Positions 45,105 to 55,385 of a DNA stretch of 64,000 nucleotides are shown one piece after another; the stretch's first letter is position 1; each line of letters starts with the position of its first letter. The stretch is from positions 124,001-188,000 of the forward strand of contig NZ_JABMLK010000001.1 in NCBI RefSeq assembly GCF_013394855.1, given 5' to 3'. The notes beneath the pieces are model-generated. The model did no database searches, was not told the DNA's origin, and was given only the letters and a program-made list of their open reading frames with translations. Position numbers and translations under genes: made by a program. The DNA is from Limnobaculum xujianqingii. GTDB taxonomy: Bacteria; Pseudomonadota; Gammaproteobacteria; Enterobacterales; Enterobacteriaceae.

Positions 45105-46094
45105 TTATTTATTGCCTGATTGTTCTGCCTTTATTTTGAACTGTTTTCGATAGGATGAAGGGGAAATATTTAACGCTTTGGTAAAATGCTGGCGTAGAGA
45201 TGCCACGGTATTAAAACCAGATTCTTCTGCAACCTTCTCCATGGAGTGAGTACCGGATTCCAGCATACGCTGCGCTTTAGCGATGCGCTGATTCAACAAC
45301 CATTGCATCACGGTGGTGCCGGTCGTTTGTCGCACATGTCGGGTAAACGTTCGACGACTTAGTGCTCCTTTCTGTGCCAGTGAATCGATAGAGTGCGGTA
45401 GCTCCGGATGTTGTGCTGCCCAGTTAAGTACCTGAGATATACGGTCATCCTGCCGTGATACCGGTAGTGGAATTTCAATAAATTGAGCCTGTCCACCCTG
45501 ACGATGGGGTGCTACCACCATTTGGCGAGCCACCTGATTGGCAATTTCTGCGCCACAAATCTGTCGTAGCATATGCAAGCAGCAATCAATAGCAGCGGCC
45601 ATACCGGCAGAGGTAAGCAGATTTCCTTCATCAATATAAAGTTCTGCCGCGCGCAGCTCTACTTCCGGATAACGCAGGCTAAAAGCATTGGCCCATTTCC
45701 AGTGGGTGGTTGCCGCCTTACCGTTTAATAGCCCGACTTTAGCCAGCACAAAAGCTCCCAGACATAAGCCGACAATTTTTACACCACGCCGGTTAGCCTG
45801 TTTCAGTACATCAATAAACTCTTCGGGAGGGGCGATATCGATACGGTGCCAGGAGGGCACAATAATGATATCTGCTTGTTGAAAACCTTCAAGACCGTAT
45901 TGAGTGGTGATGGTAAATCCCATCGAAGTTTCTATCTGGTTTTCTTCCAGTGCACAGGTAATCACCCGAAAACGGGGGGAACCATCCTGATTCAGTACAT
46001 TACTGAATACCGTATGAGGAATAGAGAGATGAAACGGGTTAATGCCCTGATAAGCGGCAACGGCAATGGTGATTGGGTTAGTCAGCGGTTCCAT
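45105..46094 (-). CDS. GlxA/FtrA-type AraC-family transcriptional regulator
   Basis: A 329-residue regulator. Residues 10-190 are a DJ-1/PfpI-like (class I glutamine amidotransferase) sensor domain with G-L-C-L-G-A-F-V-L-A at the nucleophile elbow. Residues 225-325 hold the two AraC-type helix-turn-helix motifs (L-S-R-R-T-F-T-R-H-V-R and the second with G-F-N-T-V-A-S-L-R-Q-H-F). It diverges from the isochorismatase-like gene, which is its probable target (inference). The ligand is unknown. Confidence 0.88.
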   Translation of the reverse strand: MEPLTNPITIAVAAYQGINPFHLSIPHTVFSNVLNQDGSPRFRVITCALEENQIETSMGFTITTQYGLEGFQQADIIIVPSWHRIDIAPPEEFIDVLKQANRRGVKIVGLCLGAFVLAKVGLLNGKAATTHWKWANAFSLRYPEVELRAAELYIDEGNLLTSAGMAAAIDCCLHMLRQICGAEIANQVARQMVVAPHRQGGQAQFIEIPLPVSRQDDRISQVLNWAAQHPELPHSIDSLAQKGALSRRTFTRHVRQTTGTTVMQWLLNQRIAKAQRMLESGTHSMEKVAEESGFNTVASLRQHFTKALNISPSSYRKQFKIKAEQSGNK

Positions 46095-46224
46095 GCATAT
46101 TCCTGAGCTTCAGGCAAAGATAATTGGCCTGATTCTATCGATATCTGTCATTCAGGTCACTATCTGAACGGTGAGGATGCCAGCAAAATAGCAGAAGTGT
46201 TAACAGGCTACGAGGAAGCTATTG

Positions 46225-46845
46225 ATGAACAATCCAGTAAGAGCATTGGTGGTCATTGACGTGCAAAACGAGTATTTCACCGGGGAATTACCTATTGAAT
46301 ATCCACCGGTGGAAACATCATTAAACAACATTATTCGCACTATGGAGATGGCAAAAAAATCGGAAATTCCAATCGTTGTAGTGCAAAACAGCGCAGCGGA
46401 AAACTCGCCTGCCTTTGCCAAGGGCAGCAAAGGGTGGGAGCTGCACCCGAAAATTCAACGTCAGCACTACGACTTATTAATTGAAAAACGCTTACCCGAC
46501 GCTTTTGCCGGAACAGAACTCATGACCTGGCTAAAAGACCGTCAGATAAATACCCTAACCATTGTTGGCTACATGACCCATAACTGTGATGCCTCCACCA
46601 TTTACCACGCCAGCCACGCAGGATTTAACGTTGAATTCCTGTCCGATGCCACAGGAAGCCTCCCTTACGAAAATCAGGCCGGAAAAGCGACCGCCGAAGA
46701 AATCCACCGGGTATTCAGCGTAGTATTCCATTCACGATTTGCCGCAGTAACATCAACGGCAGAGTGGCTAAAAGCAGTGGAGAATAAACAAGGGATAGCC
46801 AGTGGGAATATTCTGGCATCTAACCGTTTAGCTCGGCGAGTTTAA
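46225..46845 (+). CDS. Isochorismatase-like cysteine hydrolase
   Basis: A 206-residue cytoplasmic hydrolase of the isochorismatase/nicotinamidase superfamily. The catalytic Asp is in V-V-I-D-V-Q-N-E-Y-F, the Lys in the region L-I-E-K-R-L-P-D-A-F, and the Cys in V-G-Y-M-T-H-N-C-D-A-S. These form the usual Asp-Lys-Cys triad. The substrate (amide or vinyl ether) is unknown. ATG 46225 follows GAGGAAG; a TTG at 46222 is less likely. It is divergent from the GlxA-type regulator. Confidence 0.88.
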   Translation: MNNPVRALVVIDVQNEYFTGELPIEYPPVETSLNNIIRTMEMAKKSEIPIVVVQNSAAENSPAFAKGSKGWELHPKIQRQHYDLLIEKRLPDAFAGTELMTWLKDRQINTLTIVGYMTHNCDASTIYHASHAGFNVEFLSDATGSLPYENQAGKATAEEIHRVFSVVFHSRFAAVTSTAEWLKAVENKQGIASGNILASNRLARRV

Positions 46846-46897
46846 GAAAGAATAAGAAATATAGAGATAGTAGTTAGATGATAAAGCCTAAAAAAGT

Positions 46898-47057
46898 TAA
46901 TCGGAGGGAGAGCTTTCCGTGGGGGTCGACTTGGCGTAAGCCAACGAAGTGCCCGTAGGAAAGGTAGGCCCGACGCACTCGAAAGCTGAGTATATGGCCC
47001 TTCCGGCCGAGCACTAAGGTGATATAAGCAACATCATTTTTACGGACGGAACATTCT
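46898..47057 (+). repeat. Dispersed structured element, copy 4
   Basis: Between the convergent 3' ends of the isochorismatase-like gene and yiaD. Second stem CTTTCC/GGAAAG (46913/46958), an AT-rich replacement of the GC-rich stem of other copies. Inner hairpin TTGGC-GTAA-GCCAA, downstream CCGGCCG/CGGACGG. Confidence 0.9.
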
Positions 47058-47092
47058 CATCAGTCAATTTAGCCAATCTACCAACCATAAAA

Positions 47093-47115
47093 AAACCGGC
47101 GCATAGCACCGGTTT
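47093..47115 (-). terminator. Terminator of yiaD
   Basis: Reads on the minus strand as AAACCGG-N9-CCGGTTT followed by T-rich sequence. Confidence 0.85.
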
Positions 47116-47138
47116 CCCACAAAAAAATCAAACCCCAA

Positions 47139-47798
47139 TCACAATGGACTCAACGTAATCGTTACACGACGATTCTGCGCTTTACCATCCTCAGTACTGT
47201 TAGAGGCAATTGGTTGATCCGGGCCCACACCCTGAGTGTGAATACGGTTAGCGGCAACACCCTGAGTAATTAACGAACTGGCTACGCTCTCAGCACGTTG
47301 TTGAGACAGATTCACGTTCAACTGACGAGAACCTGTACTGTCAGTATGGCCTACAACATTGACGGCGGTTTTGTTGTACTCTTTTAATACCATTGCAACA
47401 CCGGTCAGAGTGTTAGCACCCGCAGGCTTAAGCGTACTGCTGCTGGTATCAAAAGTAACATTATTTGGCATATTCAGAATGATCTGATCGCCGGAACGAG
47501 TAACGCTCACGCCAGTACCAGCCATTTTCTCACGCAGCTTAGCTTCCTGAACGTCCATATAATAACCAACACTACCACCAAAAGCAGCACCGGCAGCGGC
47601 ACCAATCAGGGCACCTTTACCGCGATCTTTCTTGGATGATGACAATGCACCTACGCCTGCGCCAACAACAGCACCAATACCTGCACCGATGCCAGAATCG
47701 CCAACTTGTGATTCACCGGTATAAGGGTTAGTCGTACAACCCGAAACGGCTAATGTTCCGCTGAGCGCAATAACCGTGGCAATCATAAACTTTTTCAT
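47139..47798 (-). CDS. yiaD: OmpA-family lipoprotein YiaD
   Basis: A 219-residue outer-membrane lipoprotein. The signal peptide ends in the lipobox V-S-G-C near residue 21. A glycine-zipper region (about 35-85) of repeated G-x-x-x-G follows, then an OmpA-like peptidoglycan-binding domain (about 105-219) with V-V-G-H-T-D-S-T-G-S and N-R-R-V-T-I-T-L. The length equals E. coli YiaD (219). It follows a short paralogue of its own N-terminal half. Confidence 0.94.
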   Translation of the reverse strand: MKKFMIATVIALSGTLAVSGCTTNPYTGESQVGDSGIGAGIGAVVGAGVGALSSSKKDRGKGALIGAAAGAAFGGSVGYYMDVQEAKLREKMAGTGVSVTRSGDQIILNMPNNVTFDTSSSTLKPAGANTLTGVAMVLKEYNKTAVNVVGHTDSTGSRQLNVNLSQQRAESVASSLITQGVAANRIHTQGVGPDQPIASNSTEDGKAQNRRVTITLSPL

Positions 47799-47817
47799 AC
47801 ATATACCTTAAACAGAA

Positions 47818-48063
47818 TTACTGACCTGAGCTATTGCCCAGAATGGCTCCGGAAGCAGCACCAACCGCAGCACCTGCGGCAGCACCAATCAGGGCTCCCT
47901 TAGTATTATCTTTGTGCGAAGAAGATAATGCACCGATGCCTGCACCAACACCTACGTTTGCTGCCTGATTGTTATTGGGATTACTTCCACCATACGGATT
48001 TGCACAACCTGCCAATGACAGCACAGATGTAACTACGACAACTGCTGCAATAAACTTTTTCAT
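47818..48063 (-). CDS. Short glycine-zipper lipoprotein, paralogue of the YiaD N-terminus
   Basis: An 81-residue lipoprotein with signal peptide and lipobox L-A-G-C. It shares N-P-Y near the start, G-A-G-I-G-A-L-S-S-S-(H/K)-K-D and K-G-A-L-I-G-A-A-A-G-A-A with YiaD, but ends where the OmpA domain would begin. It lies 19 bp upstream of yiaD in the same direction, suggesting a tandem partial duplication and one operon. It may act as a membrane-associated assembly or stress lipoprotein; function unknown. Confidence 0.83.
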   Translation of the reverse strand: MKKFIAAVVVVTSVLSLAGCANPYGGSNPNNNQAANVGVGAGIGALSSSHKDNTKGALIGAAAGAAVGAASGAILGNSSGQ

Positions 48064-48341
48064 AACCTGTACCTCGTTGAATCAACATCCTGATACAGCA
48101 GATTAAAGCCTAATTTTTGCGGAAAGAAAGTTTCTTTACGCAAATTTTTCAATTGCAGGACACTTCTTTAACAACCATGAAAAGGCTGTTATACGGGGAA
48201 ATGGCGTAATTTGTGTCACTGGTATCAGGCCCGTATCTTTACAATTATAGCAGGCTGATAACAGGTAAAAGGGTAATTAAGTGCGGTAGTTACACAGGGT
48301 TCACTGCAGCAGAGTTTACCCTGTGTGAGAATAAGCCAGTA

Positions 48342-48785
48342 TCATGCAGCAATCAGCGGAGCCTGCCATTGCATGATTAATGTTACCTGTTGTGTTTCCG
48401 GGTGGGGCTGTTCACTGACAATATGAAAATCCATGGCCAGGTAAAATTGAAGTGCATGAGTGTTTTCCCGATAGACCTCAAGTAGCAACCGGGGATAATG
48501 AGTTTTAGCCAGTTCAATCAGCGCTTTGCCAATCCCTTTTCCCTGCTGGTTAAAATCAACAAACAGTGCTCCGATAAACTGCTGCTCCATCACGCTGATA
48601 AAACCAATGATTTTATCATTTTCACAACTCACCCAAGTGGTGGCATCAGGAATATAAACGTTGCGAACCAATGGTTCACTTTCCAGCCAGTACGATTGCT
48701 CAATAAAAGGATGCGCATGAATGGTGGTGGTTAACCACAGCGCCATTAGCGCATCCAGATCCTGTTCCTGATAGCGGCGAATCAC
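48342..48785 (-). CDS. yiaC: GNAT acetyltransferase YiaC
   Basis: A 147-residue acetyltransferase that matches E. coli YiaC (146), a protein lysine acetyltransferase. It starts M-I-R-R-Y-Q-E-Q-D-L and carries the acetyl-CoA loop F-N-Q-Q-G-K-G-I-G-K-A-L. As in E. coli, it lies directly after tag; the start overlaps the tag stop by 4 bases. Confidence 0.9.
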   Translation of the reverse strand: MIRRYQEQDLDALMALWLTTTIHAHPFIEQSYWLESEPLVRNVYIPDATTWVSCENDKIIGFISVMEQQFIGALFVDFNQQGKGIGKALIELAKTHYPRLLLEVYRENTHALQFYLAMDFHIVSEQPHPETQQVTLIMQWQAPLIAA

Positions 48786-49351
48786 GCGTGATTATCCGGA
48801 TGGCAGAAACATTCAATCATATGGTCGTTAACCAACCCCATTGATTGCATAAAAGCATAACAAGTGGTGGCACCGAAAAATTTAAAACCACGCTTTTTCA
48901 GCGCTTTCGCCATAGCAACAGAAATCGGGGTGGAAGCAGGAAGTTCCTCAGGTTTTTTCATCGAAAGGTGATTGAGGATTGGCTGATTCTCCACAAACGA
49001 CCAGATAAAGGTGGCGAAGTCTTCTCCGGCTGCCTGCATAGCCATATAGGCTTTAGCGTTATGCACGATGGCTTCCAGTTTGCCGCGATGGCGAATTAAC
49101 CCCGGATTTTCCATCAGTTTATCAATGTCTTTTTCCGTCATGGCTGCGACTTTTGCCGGATCAAAGTGGTGAAAACATTGACGATAAGCTTCACGTTTTT
49201 TCAGTACAGTAATCCACGAGAGTCCGGCTTGTTGTCCTTCCAGACAAATTTTCTCAAACAGTTTTTGGTTATCCCGAACGGGTTTGCCCCATTCGTTGTC
49301 ATGGTACTCAATGTAAAGCGGATCCTGATTGACCCAACTACAACGTTGCAT
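48782..49351 (-). CDS. tag: DNA-3-methyladenine glycosylase I
   Basis: A 189-residue base-excision repair enzyme that removes 3-methyladenine from alkylated DNA. The zinc-binding Cys near the start (M-Q-R-C-S-W-V), the His in E-Y-H-D-N-E-W-G and the terminal C-F-C-H-P pattern are all present. ATG 49351 with AGGGGAA upstream gives the known N-terminus (E. coli Tag 187); a longer frame to 49408 is rejected. It diverges from glyQ. Confidence 0.95.
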   Translation of the reverse strand: MQRCSWVNQDPLYIEYHDNEWGKPVRDNQKLFEKICLEGQQAGLSWITVLKKREAYRQCFHHFDPAKVAAMTEKDIDKLMENPGLIRHRGKLEAIVHNAKAYMAMQAAGEDFATFIWSFVENQPILNHLSMKKPEELPASTPISVAMAKALKKRGFKFFGATTCYAFMQSMGLVNDHMIECFCHPDNHA

Positions 49352-49471
49352 ATATTTCCCCTGAAATTTAACAAAATCCTGTGTCCGGTATGGATTAGAG
49401 CTGCACATCTGGTCGTCTATAGGTATACTTATCAGCTACATTAATTAAACTCTATCGCGCGCGGATCCAAC

Positions 49472-50386
49472 ATGCAGAAGTTCGATAATAAAACCTTTCA
49501 GGGATTAATCCTAACATTACAGGATTATTGGTCGCGTCAGGGCTGCACCATTGTCCAACCATTGGACATGGAAGTCGGTGCTGGTACGTCGCATCCAATA
49601 ACCTGCCTGCGGGCTTTAGGGCCTGAGCCAATAGCCGCTGCCTATGTGCAGCCTTCCCGTCGCCCGACGGATGGTCGCTATGGTGAAAACCCGAACCGCT
49701 TACAGCACTACTACCAGTTTCAGGTCATTATCAAACCCTCTCCGGACAATATTCAGGAGCTGTATCTTGGCTCGCTGAAAGAGCTGGGAGTGGATCCGAC
49801 CGTGCACGATATCCGTTTTGTTGAAGATAACTGGGAAAACCCAACGCTGGGTGCCTGGGGTCTTGGCTGGGAAGTCTGGTTAAACGGAATGGAAGTGACT
49901 CAGTTTACCTATTTCCAACAGGTCGGTGGTCTGGAGTGTAAGCCAGTCACAGGTGAAATCACTTACGGACTTGAGCGTCTGGCCATGTATATTCAGGGCG
50001 TGGACAGCGTTTACGACTTAGTCTGGAGCGATGGTCCTTTCGGTAAGACTACCTATGGTGATATTTATCATCAAAACGAAGTGGAACAGTCTACCTATAA
50101 CTTTGAATATGCCGATACTGACTTCCTGTTCAGCTGCTTTGAGCAGTATGAAAAAGAGGCGCAGAAGCTACTGGCATTAGAAACGCCGCTGCCGTTACCG
50201 GCCTACGAGCGTATTCTGAAAGCGGCCCATAGCTTTAACCTGCTGGATGCCCGCAAAGCGATCTCTGTGACCGAGCGCCAACGCTATATTCTGCGTATTC
50301 GTACGCTGACCAAAGCGGTTGCTGAGGCTTATTATGCTTCTCGCGAGGCATTAGGTTTCCCTATGTGTGATAAGAAAAAGGTTTAA
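49472..50386 (+). CDS. glyQ: Glycine-tRNA ligase alpha subunit
   Basis: A 304-residue class II synthetase subunit that activates glycine and, with GlyS, charges tRNA-Gly (alpha2beta2). Family blocks are [38 protein letters not shown], and G-L-E-R-L-A-M-Y. The length matches E. coli GlyQ (303). It is 9 bp from glyS. A -10-like TATACT lies at 49424. Confidence 0.97.
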   Translation: MQKFDNKTFQGLILTLQDYWSRQGCTIVQPLDMEVGAGTSHPITCLRALGPEPIAAAYVQPSRRPTDGRYGENPNRLQHYYQFQVIIKPSPDNIQELYLGSLKELGVDPTVHDIRFVEDNWENPTLGAWGLGWEVWLNGMEVTQFTYFQQVGGLECKPVTGEITYGLERLAMYIQGVDSVYDLVWSDGPFGKTTYGDIYHQNEVEQSTYNFEYADTDFLFSCFEQYEKEAQKLLALETPLPLPAYERILKAAHSFNLLDARKAISVTERQRYILRIRTLTKAVAEAYYASREALGFPMCDKKKV

Positions 50387-50395
50387 GAGAACGCC

Positions 50396-52468
50396 ATGAC
50401 TCAACAAACTTTCCTTGTGGAAATCGGCACGGAAGAGTTGCCACCGAAGGCGCTTCGCTCTCTTGCTGAATCTTTTGCTGCAAATTTTAAAGCGGAACTG
50501 GACAACGCTAATTTGTCCTACAGTGCGGTTGAGTGGTTCGCTGCTCCGCGTCGTTTGGCTCTGAAAGTCATTGAACTGCAAGCCTCACAGCCCGATCGTG
50601 AAGTTGAAAAACGTGGACCGGCAATCTCTCAGGCATTTGATGCTGAAGGTAAACCAAGCAAAGCTGCAGAAGGCTGGGCTCGTGGTTGCGGTATCACCGT
50701 TGAGCAGGCTGAACGTCTGACAACAGACAAAGGCGAATGGCTGATGTATCGCGCTCAGGTTAAAGGCCTGCCGGTACAAGCGCTGTTAGCCGATCTGGTT
50801 GCTCAGTCGCTGGCTAAATTGCCTATTCCTAAACCGATGCGTTGGGGTGATAAAGAGACTCAGTTTATCCGCCCGGTTCATACTGTAACTATGCTGTACG
50901 GCAGTGAACTGATTGACGGAACTATTCTGGGTATTAAATCCGATCGCATCATTCGCGGCCATCGCTTTATGGGTGAACCTGAGTTCTCCATTGGCAGTGC
51001 CGATCAGTATCCTCAAATTCTGATCGAACGCGGTAAAGTGATCGCCGATTATGATTCCCGTAAGCTATTGATTAAGCGTGATGCTGAAGCCGCTGCTGAT
51101 AAACTTGGCGGTATTGCTGATATCAGTGAAAGCCTGCTGGAAGAGGTTACTTCGCTGGTTGAGTGGCCAGTGGTGTTAACCGCTAAATTTGAAGAGAAGT
51201 TTCTGGCGGTTCCATCAGAAGCCTTAGTGCACACCATGAAGGGCGACCAAAAATACTTCCCGGTGTACGACCATCAGGGTCGTTTAATGCCAAACTTTAT
51301 CTTCGTTACCAATATTGTATCTAAAGATCCGCAACAGATTATCTCTGGTAATGAGAAAGTTGTTCGCCCACGTCTGGCAGATGCAGAGTTCTTCTTTAAT
51401 ACCGACCGTAAGCATCGTCTGGAAGATCGTTTGCCGCGTCTGGAAACCGTGCTGTTCCAGCAACAGCTCGGTACCGTACGTGATAAAACCGATCGTATTC
51501 AGGCGCTGGCCGGTTGGATTGCCAGCCAGATTGGCGCGGATGTTAACAAAGCGACTCGCGCAGGTTTACTGTCTAAATGTGACCTGATGACCAACATGGT
51601 GTTTGAATTTACCGACACGCAGGGCGTGATGGGAATGCACTATGCCCGCTTTGATGGCGAAGACGAAGAAGTGGCGGTTGCTCTAAATGAGCAGTATATG
51701 CCACGTTTTGCCGGTGACGATCTGCCTAATTCGCTGGTTGCCTGTGCAGTAGCGATTGCCGATAAGATGGATACCTTAGCGGGTATTTTTGGTATCGGCC
51801 AAAACCCTAAAGGGGATAAAGACCCCTTTGCACTGCGTCGTGCAGCGCTGGGTGTATTACGTATTATCGTTGAGAAGAATTTGCCGTTAGATCTGGCAAC
51901 ATTAACCGAAGAAGCCGTGCGTTTATACGGTGATAAGCTGACCAACGCTAACGTTACCGATGATGTGGTTGAGTTTATGCTGGGCCGTTTCCGCGCCTGG
52001 TATCTGGATGTCGGTTATAGCATTGACGTGATTCTGGCGGTACTGGCTCGTCGCCCAACTAAGCCGGCTGATTTTGATGCGCGGGTTAAAGCGGTTTCGC
52101 ACTTCCGTTCGTTAGATGCTGCTGCTTCATTGGCGGAAGCCAATAAGCGGGTATCAAATATCCTGTCTAAGGCAACGGATACGCTGCATGAAAGAACCAA
52201 CGTAGCAATATTAAAAGAGCCGGAAGAGATCCATCTGGCAACTCATCTGGCGGTATTGCGCGATAAACTGGAACCACTGTTTGAAGCAGGACGTTATCAA
52301 GAAGCGCTGGTTGAACTGGCGGATCTTCGCGAATACGTTGATGCTTTCTTCGATAAAGTCATGGTAATGGTTGATGATGAAACTATTCGAGTTAACCGTC
52401 TGACAATGCTGAGTAAATTACGCGAACAGTTCCTGAAAGTCGCGGATATCTCTCTGCTGCACAGTTAA
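50396..52468 (+). CDS. glyS: Glycine-tRNA ligase beta subunit
   Basis: A 690-residue subunit (E. coli 689) that binds tRNA and is needed for glycylation. It begins with [15 protein letters not shown] and has the HD-like middle part and the C-terminal anticodon-binding region (F-F-D-K-V-M-V-M near 660). It forms an operon with glyQ. Confidence 0.97.
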   Translation: MTQQTFLVEIGTEELPPKALRSLAESFAANFKAELDNANLSYSAVEWFAAPRRLALKVIELQASQPDREVEKRGPAISQAFDAEGKPSKAAEGWARGCGITVEQAERLTTDKGEWLMYRAQVKGLPVQALLADLVAQSLAKLPIPKPMRWGDKETQFIRPVHTVTMLYGSELIDGTILGIKSDRIIRGHRFMGEPEFSIGSADQYPQILIERGKVIADYDSRKLLIKRDAEAAADKLGGIADISESLLEEVTSLVEWPVVLTAKFEEKFLAVPSEALVHTMKGDQKYFPVYDHQGRLMPNFIFVTNIVSKDPQQIISGNEKVVRPRLADAEFFFNTDRKHRLEDRLPRLETVLFQQQLGTVRDKTDRIQALAGWIASQIGADVNKATRAGLLSKCDLMTNMVFEFTDTQGVMGMHYARFDGEDEEVAVALNEQYMPRFAGDDLPNSLVACAVAIADKMDTLAGIFGIGQNPKGDKDPFALRRAALGVLRIIVEKNLPLDLATLTEEAVRLYGDKLTNANVTDDVVEFMLGRFRAWYLDVGYSIDVILAVLARRPTKPADFDARVKAVSHFRSLDAAASLAEANKRVSNILSKATDTLHERTNVAILKEPEEIHLATHLAVLRDKLEPLFEAGRYQEALVELADLREYVDAFFDKVMVMVDDETIRVNRLTMLSKLREQFLKVADISLLHS

Positions 52469-52812
52469 TTTATCCTGCTAATTACCAACAGGCTGTTTTG
52501 GCATACATTGCTGAAATAGCCTGTTGGTCAATTCAATACTCCACCGTTGTTAAAATTTTGTAGTCACTCGACTTTTTTAAACAATATGTCTGTTCTGGTT
52601 GTATAAAATCAGTATAATGAGTTTTGTTTAAATTATGTGAAATGAAATGATTTTGTATTACATGATATCAAAGCGTTATTTATCAAAAACGCTCGAATCT
52701 CCGATCTCAAAATCAGGCCATTTAATGATGTGAAAAAGGTGCTGTTTTTGCCTGAATTTGTCTCGGTTCTTTTCCTGAGATACCCACTCTATATGAATAA
52801 GTGGACAATATT
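52469..52812 (+). other. Gap after glyS with 10-bp inverted repeat
   Basis: CCAACAGGCT (52485) and AGCCTGTTGG (52518) form a perfect 10-bp stem with a 23-base loop, probably the 3' end of the glyQS transcript although no T-run follows. The remaining AT-rich stretch should contain the promoter of the following transporter gene. No gene is seen. Confidence 0.55.
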
Positions 52813-54285
52813 ATGGATAAAATGACTCCGCTAAGACCTGTTCCTTCCCTTGTTGCGATTGCGATTACTCTGATCATCTGGTTTGTTATTCCGGTACCAG
52901 AGGGTGTAACACCCAATGCCTGGCACCTGCTGGCGCTGTTTGTTGGAACCATTGCCGCGATTATTGGTAAAGCCATGCCTATTGGCGCACTCTCAATCGT
53001 TGCTATTGCGCTGGTAGCATTGACGGGGGTTACTAACCCGGGCAAACCAGGTGCTGCGCTAAATGATGCGTTAAGTGGTTTTTCTAATCAGCTTATCTGG
53101 TTGATTGGTATTTCCATTATGGTTTCGCAAAGTTTGAATAAAACCGGTTTAGGTGCACGTATCGGTTATTACTTTATTTCTCTGTTTGGCAAAAGAACGC
53201 TTGGTATCGCCTATGCGCTGGCAATTGCTGAAACTACGCTGGCACCGGTTACCCCGAGTAACACAGCCCGGGGTGGCGGCATCATCCACCCGATTATGCG
53301 CTCGATTGCCGACAGTTTTAACTCTAAGCCAGAACCCGGATCGACGGAGAAAATTGGACGTTACCTTTCTCTGGTGAACTACAATATTAACCCTATTACA
53401 TCAGCAATGTTTATTACGGCGACTGCGCCTAACCCGCTGATTGTAGCTCTGATTATTAAGGGTACCGATCCAAGTATTGAATTCACCTGGGGTATGTGGG
53501 CGATTGCCGCACTGATTCCTGCCATTGTTTCATTGATTGTGGTGCCACTGGTGATTTACTGGCTGTATCCACCTGAAATTAAAAGCACCCCGAATGCCCC
53601 GGTATTTGCTAAAGACAAACTGCGTGAGTTAGGTCCTGTATCGCTGTCTGAGAAGATTACTCTGGCAGTATTTGCCTTGCTGCTGGTGATGTGGGCTGGT
53701 ATTCCGGCATTCTTTTTAGGTGAGGGCTGGGTGGTAAATCCCACCACGGCTGCATTTATTGGCCTGTCTATTTTGCTGATGACTGGAGTTCTTAGCTGGG
53801 AAGATTTGCTGAAGAATAAAGGTGCCTGGGATACCGTAGTATGGTTCTCTGCGCTGGTGATGATGGCGACCTTCCTCGGCAAGCTCGGCCTTATTAGTTG
53901 GCTTTCACAGACGGTTGGTGGTGCCATTGATAATCTGGGTATCGGCTGGATTGGCGGCACCATTCTGTTGACGCTGGTTTATGTCTATTCTCATTATTTC
54001 TTTGCCAGTACCACCGCCCACATTACCGCCATGTTTGCTGCTTTCTTTGCTGCGGGCCTGGCGCTTGGTGCACCTCCAGCGTTGCTGGGGCTGATCCTTG
54101 CTTTTGCATCGTCATTGATGATGTCTCTGACCCATTATGGCACGGGGACTGCTCCAATCATCTTTGGTTCCGGTTATGTGACGCTAACTGAATGGTGGAA
54201 AACCGGGTTTATTCTGAGTGTGGTTAACCTGATCATATGGATAACCGTCGGTGGTGCATGGTGGAAGTGGTTAGGATATTGGTAA
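52813..54285 (+). CDS. DASS-family di/tricarboxylate anion transporter
   Basis: A 490-residue inner-membrane carrier of the divalent anion:sodium symporter family (CitT/TtdT/YbhI branch). It has 11-12 hydrophobic segments, P-S-N-T-A-R-G-G-G-I-I-H-P in the first half, and a matching S-L-T-H-Y-G-T-G in the second. Such proteins exchange or import dicarboxylates such as succinate, malate, tartrate or citrate; which one is not readable. I use ATG 52813; GTG 52801 and ATG 52822 are alternatives. It is a single gene with its own terminator. Confidence 0.88.
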   Translation: MDKMTPLRPVPSLVAIAITLIIWFVIPVPEGVTPNAWHLLALFVGTIAAIIGKAMPIGALSIVAIALVALTGVTNPGKPGAALNDALSGFSNQLIWLIGISIMVSQSLNKTGLGARIGYYFISLFGKRTLGIAYALAIAETTLAPVTPSNTARGGGIIHPIMRSIADSFNSKPEPGSTEKIGRYLSLVNYNINPITSAMFITATAPNPLIVALIIKGTDPSIEFTWGMWAIAALIPAIVSLIVVPLVIYWLYPPEIKSTPNAPVFAKDKLRELGPVSLSEKITLAVFALLLVMWAGIPAFFLGEGWVVNPTTAAFIGLSILLMTGVLSWEDLLKNKGAWDTVVWFSALVMMATFLGKLGLISWLSQTVGGAIDNLGIGWIGGTILLTLVYVYSHYFFASTTAHITAMFAAFFAAGLALGAPPALLGLILAFASSLMMSLTHYGTGTAPIIFGSGYVTLTEWWKTGFILSVVNLIIWITVGGAWWKWLGYW

Positions 54286-54319
54286 CAGACAGGCCTACCG
54301 CTGAAATTAACTGAGATCT

Positions 54320-54345
54320 AAAGGCCCGCAGAAATGCGGGCCTTT
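54320..54345 (+). terminator. Terminator after the DASS transporter gene
   Basis: AAAGGCCCGCA / TGCGGGCCTTT, 11-bp stem with a GAAA loop, then T-rich sequence. The A-run on the 5' side lets it also serve yihG on the other strand. Confidence 0.88.
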
Positions 54346-54383
54346 GTGATTTTTAAACATGCTGAAATGCAAATGCAGATTTA

Positions 54384-55289
54384 TTACAGCGACTTATTAA
54401 ATTGCGATTTTAGCTGGTCCAGCAGCAAATCTTTTCTCTGCCAAACCTCATGCAACCACTGCTGGAACTGACGTTTAAACATCTTATCGTTCAGATAATC
54501 GCCGCGAATATTGTCATCTACCGGCAGGGTTTCGATACGTATCACAATACGCTTCATCTGGCCGCTCAGCAGGTCAACAAATGGCTTATCTTCGTTTTCG
54601 GGATAATAGAGAGTTACGTTTAGAATACGATCGAACTGTGCGCCCAGCACGTTGAGTGCCAGTGCGATACCAGCTGATTTTGGTGGCAGAAGGTTTTGGT
54701 AAGGGGAGTTGAGCTGCTCTCTTTTTTGTTTGGTAAAACGCGATCCCTCCACGAAGTTAACAATGGTCGTGGGATGGTCACGAAACTTTTCGCAGGAACG
54801 GCGCGTGGTTTCAATGTCTTTGCCGCGCTTCTCCGGGTGTTTAAGCAAATAAGTTCGCGAGTAACGGCGCATAAACGGCATATCCAGCGCCCAACAAGCG
54901 ATACCAATAAAGGGAACCCAGGCCAGCTGTTGCTTGAGAAAATATTTATTCATTGGAATGCGGTTACGCATTACTACACAAAGGGAGACGATATCCGTCC
55001 AGCTTTTGTGATTGCTAATCAACAGGTACCAGTTTTGTTTACTGAGATCTTCAGCACCCTCAATATCCCATTCAATACGATTGGTGATTTTTAAAATCAG
55101 CGCCAGAGAAACGCACCAGCACCACATCATAAAATTACAAAATGCAGATACGCCAAGGCTGACTACTTTAAAAGGCAGTAAAAGTTTCAATATGCCAGCG
55201 ATTACCATAGGTACAGAGCAAAGCATGGTAAAAACGATGGTTAATATTGTCGTGATGACAAAGATAATTGGGGCTAATAGTTTTGGCAT
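54384..55289 (-). CDS. yihG: Acyltransferase family protein YihG
   Basis: A 301-residue inner-membrane protein of the 1-acylglycerol-3-phosphate acyltransferase (PlsC) fold. Two or more hydrophobic N-terminal segments are followed by the catalytic N-H-K-S-W-T-D motif (H-x4-D) and V-E-G-S-R-F-T. It matches E. coli YihG (310) and, as there, lies upstream of polA on the opposite strand. A lysophospholipid acyltransferase role is likely from the family. Confidence 0.9.
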   Translation of the reverse strand: MPKLLAPIIFVITTILTIVFTMLCSVPMVIAGILKLLLPFKVVSLGVSAFCNFMMWCWCVSLALILKITNRIEWDIEGAEDLSKQNWYLLISNHKSWTDIVSLCVVMRNRIPMNKYFLKQQLAWVPFIGIACWALDMPFMRRYSRTYLLKHPEKRGKDIETTRRSCEKFRDHPTTIVNFVEGSRFTKQKREQLNSPYQNLLPPKSAGIALALNVLGAQFDRILNVTLYYPENEDKPFVDLLSGQMKRIVIRIETLPVDDNIRGDYLNDKMFKRQFQQWLHEVWQRKDLLLDQLKSQFNKSL

Positions 55290-55385
55290 GTCTGTTTTTC
55301 GTTACGGGTCTACTGGCATCCAATGCAATGAATACTCATCATTATTTAAATTTTGACTAATTCTAACAGAAAGCCAAAACTAAAA

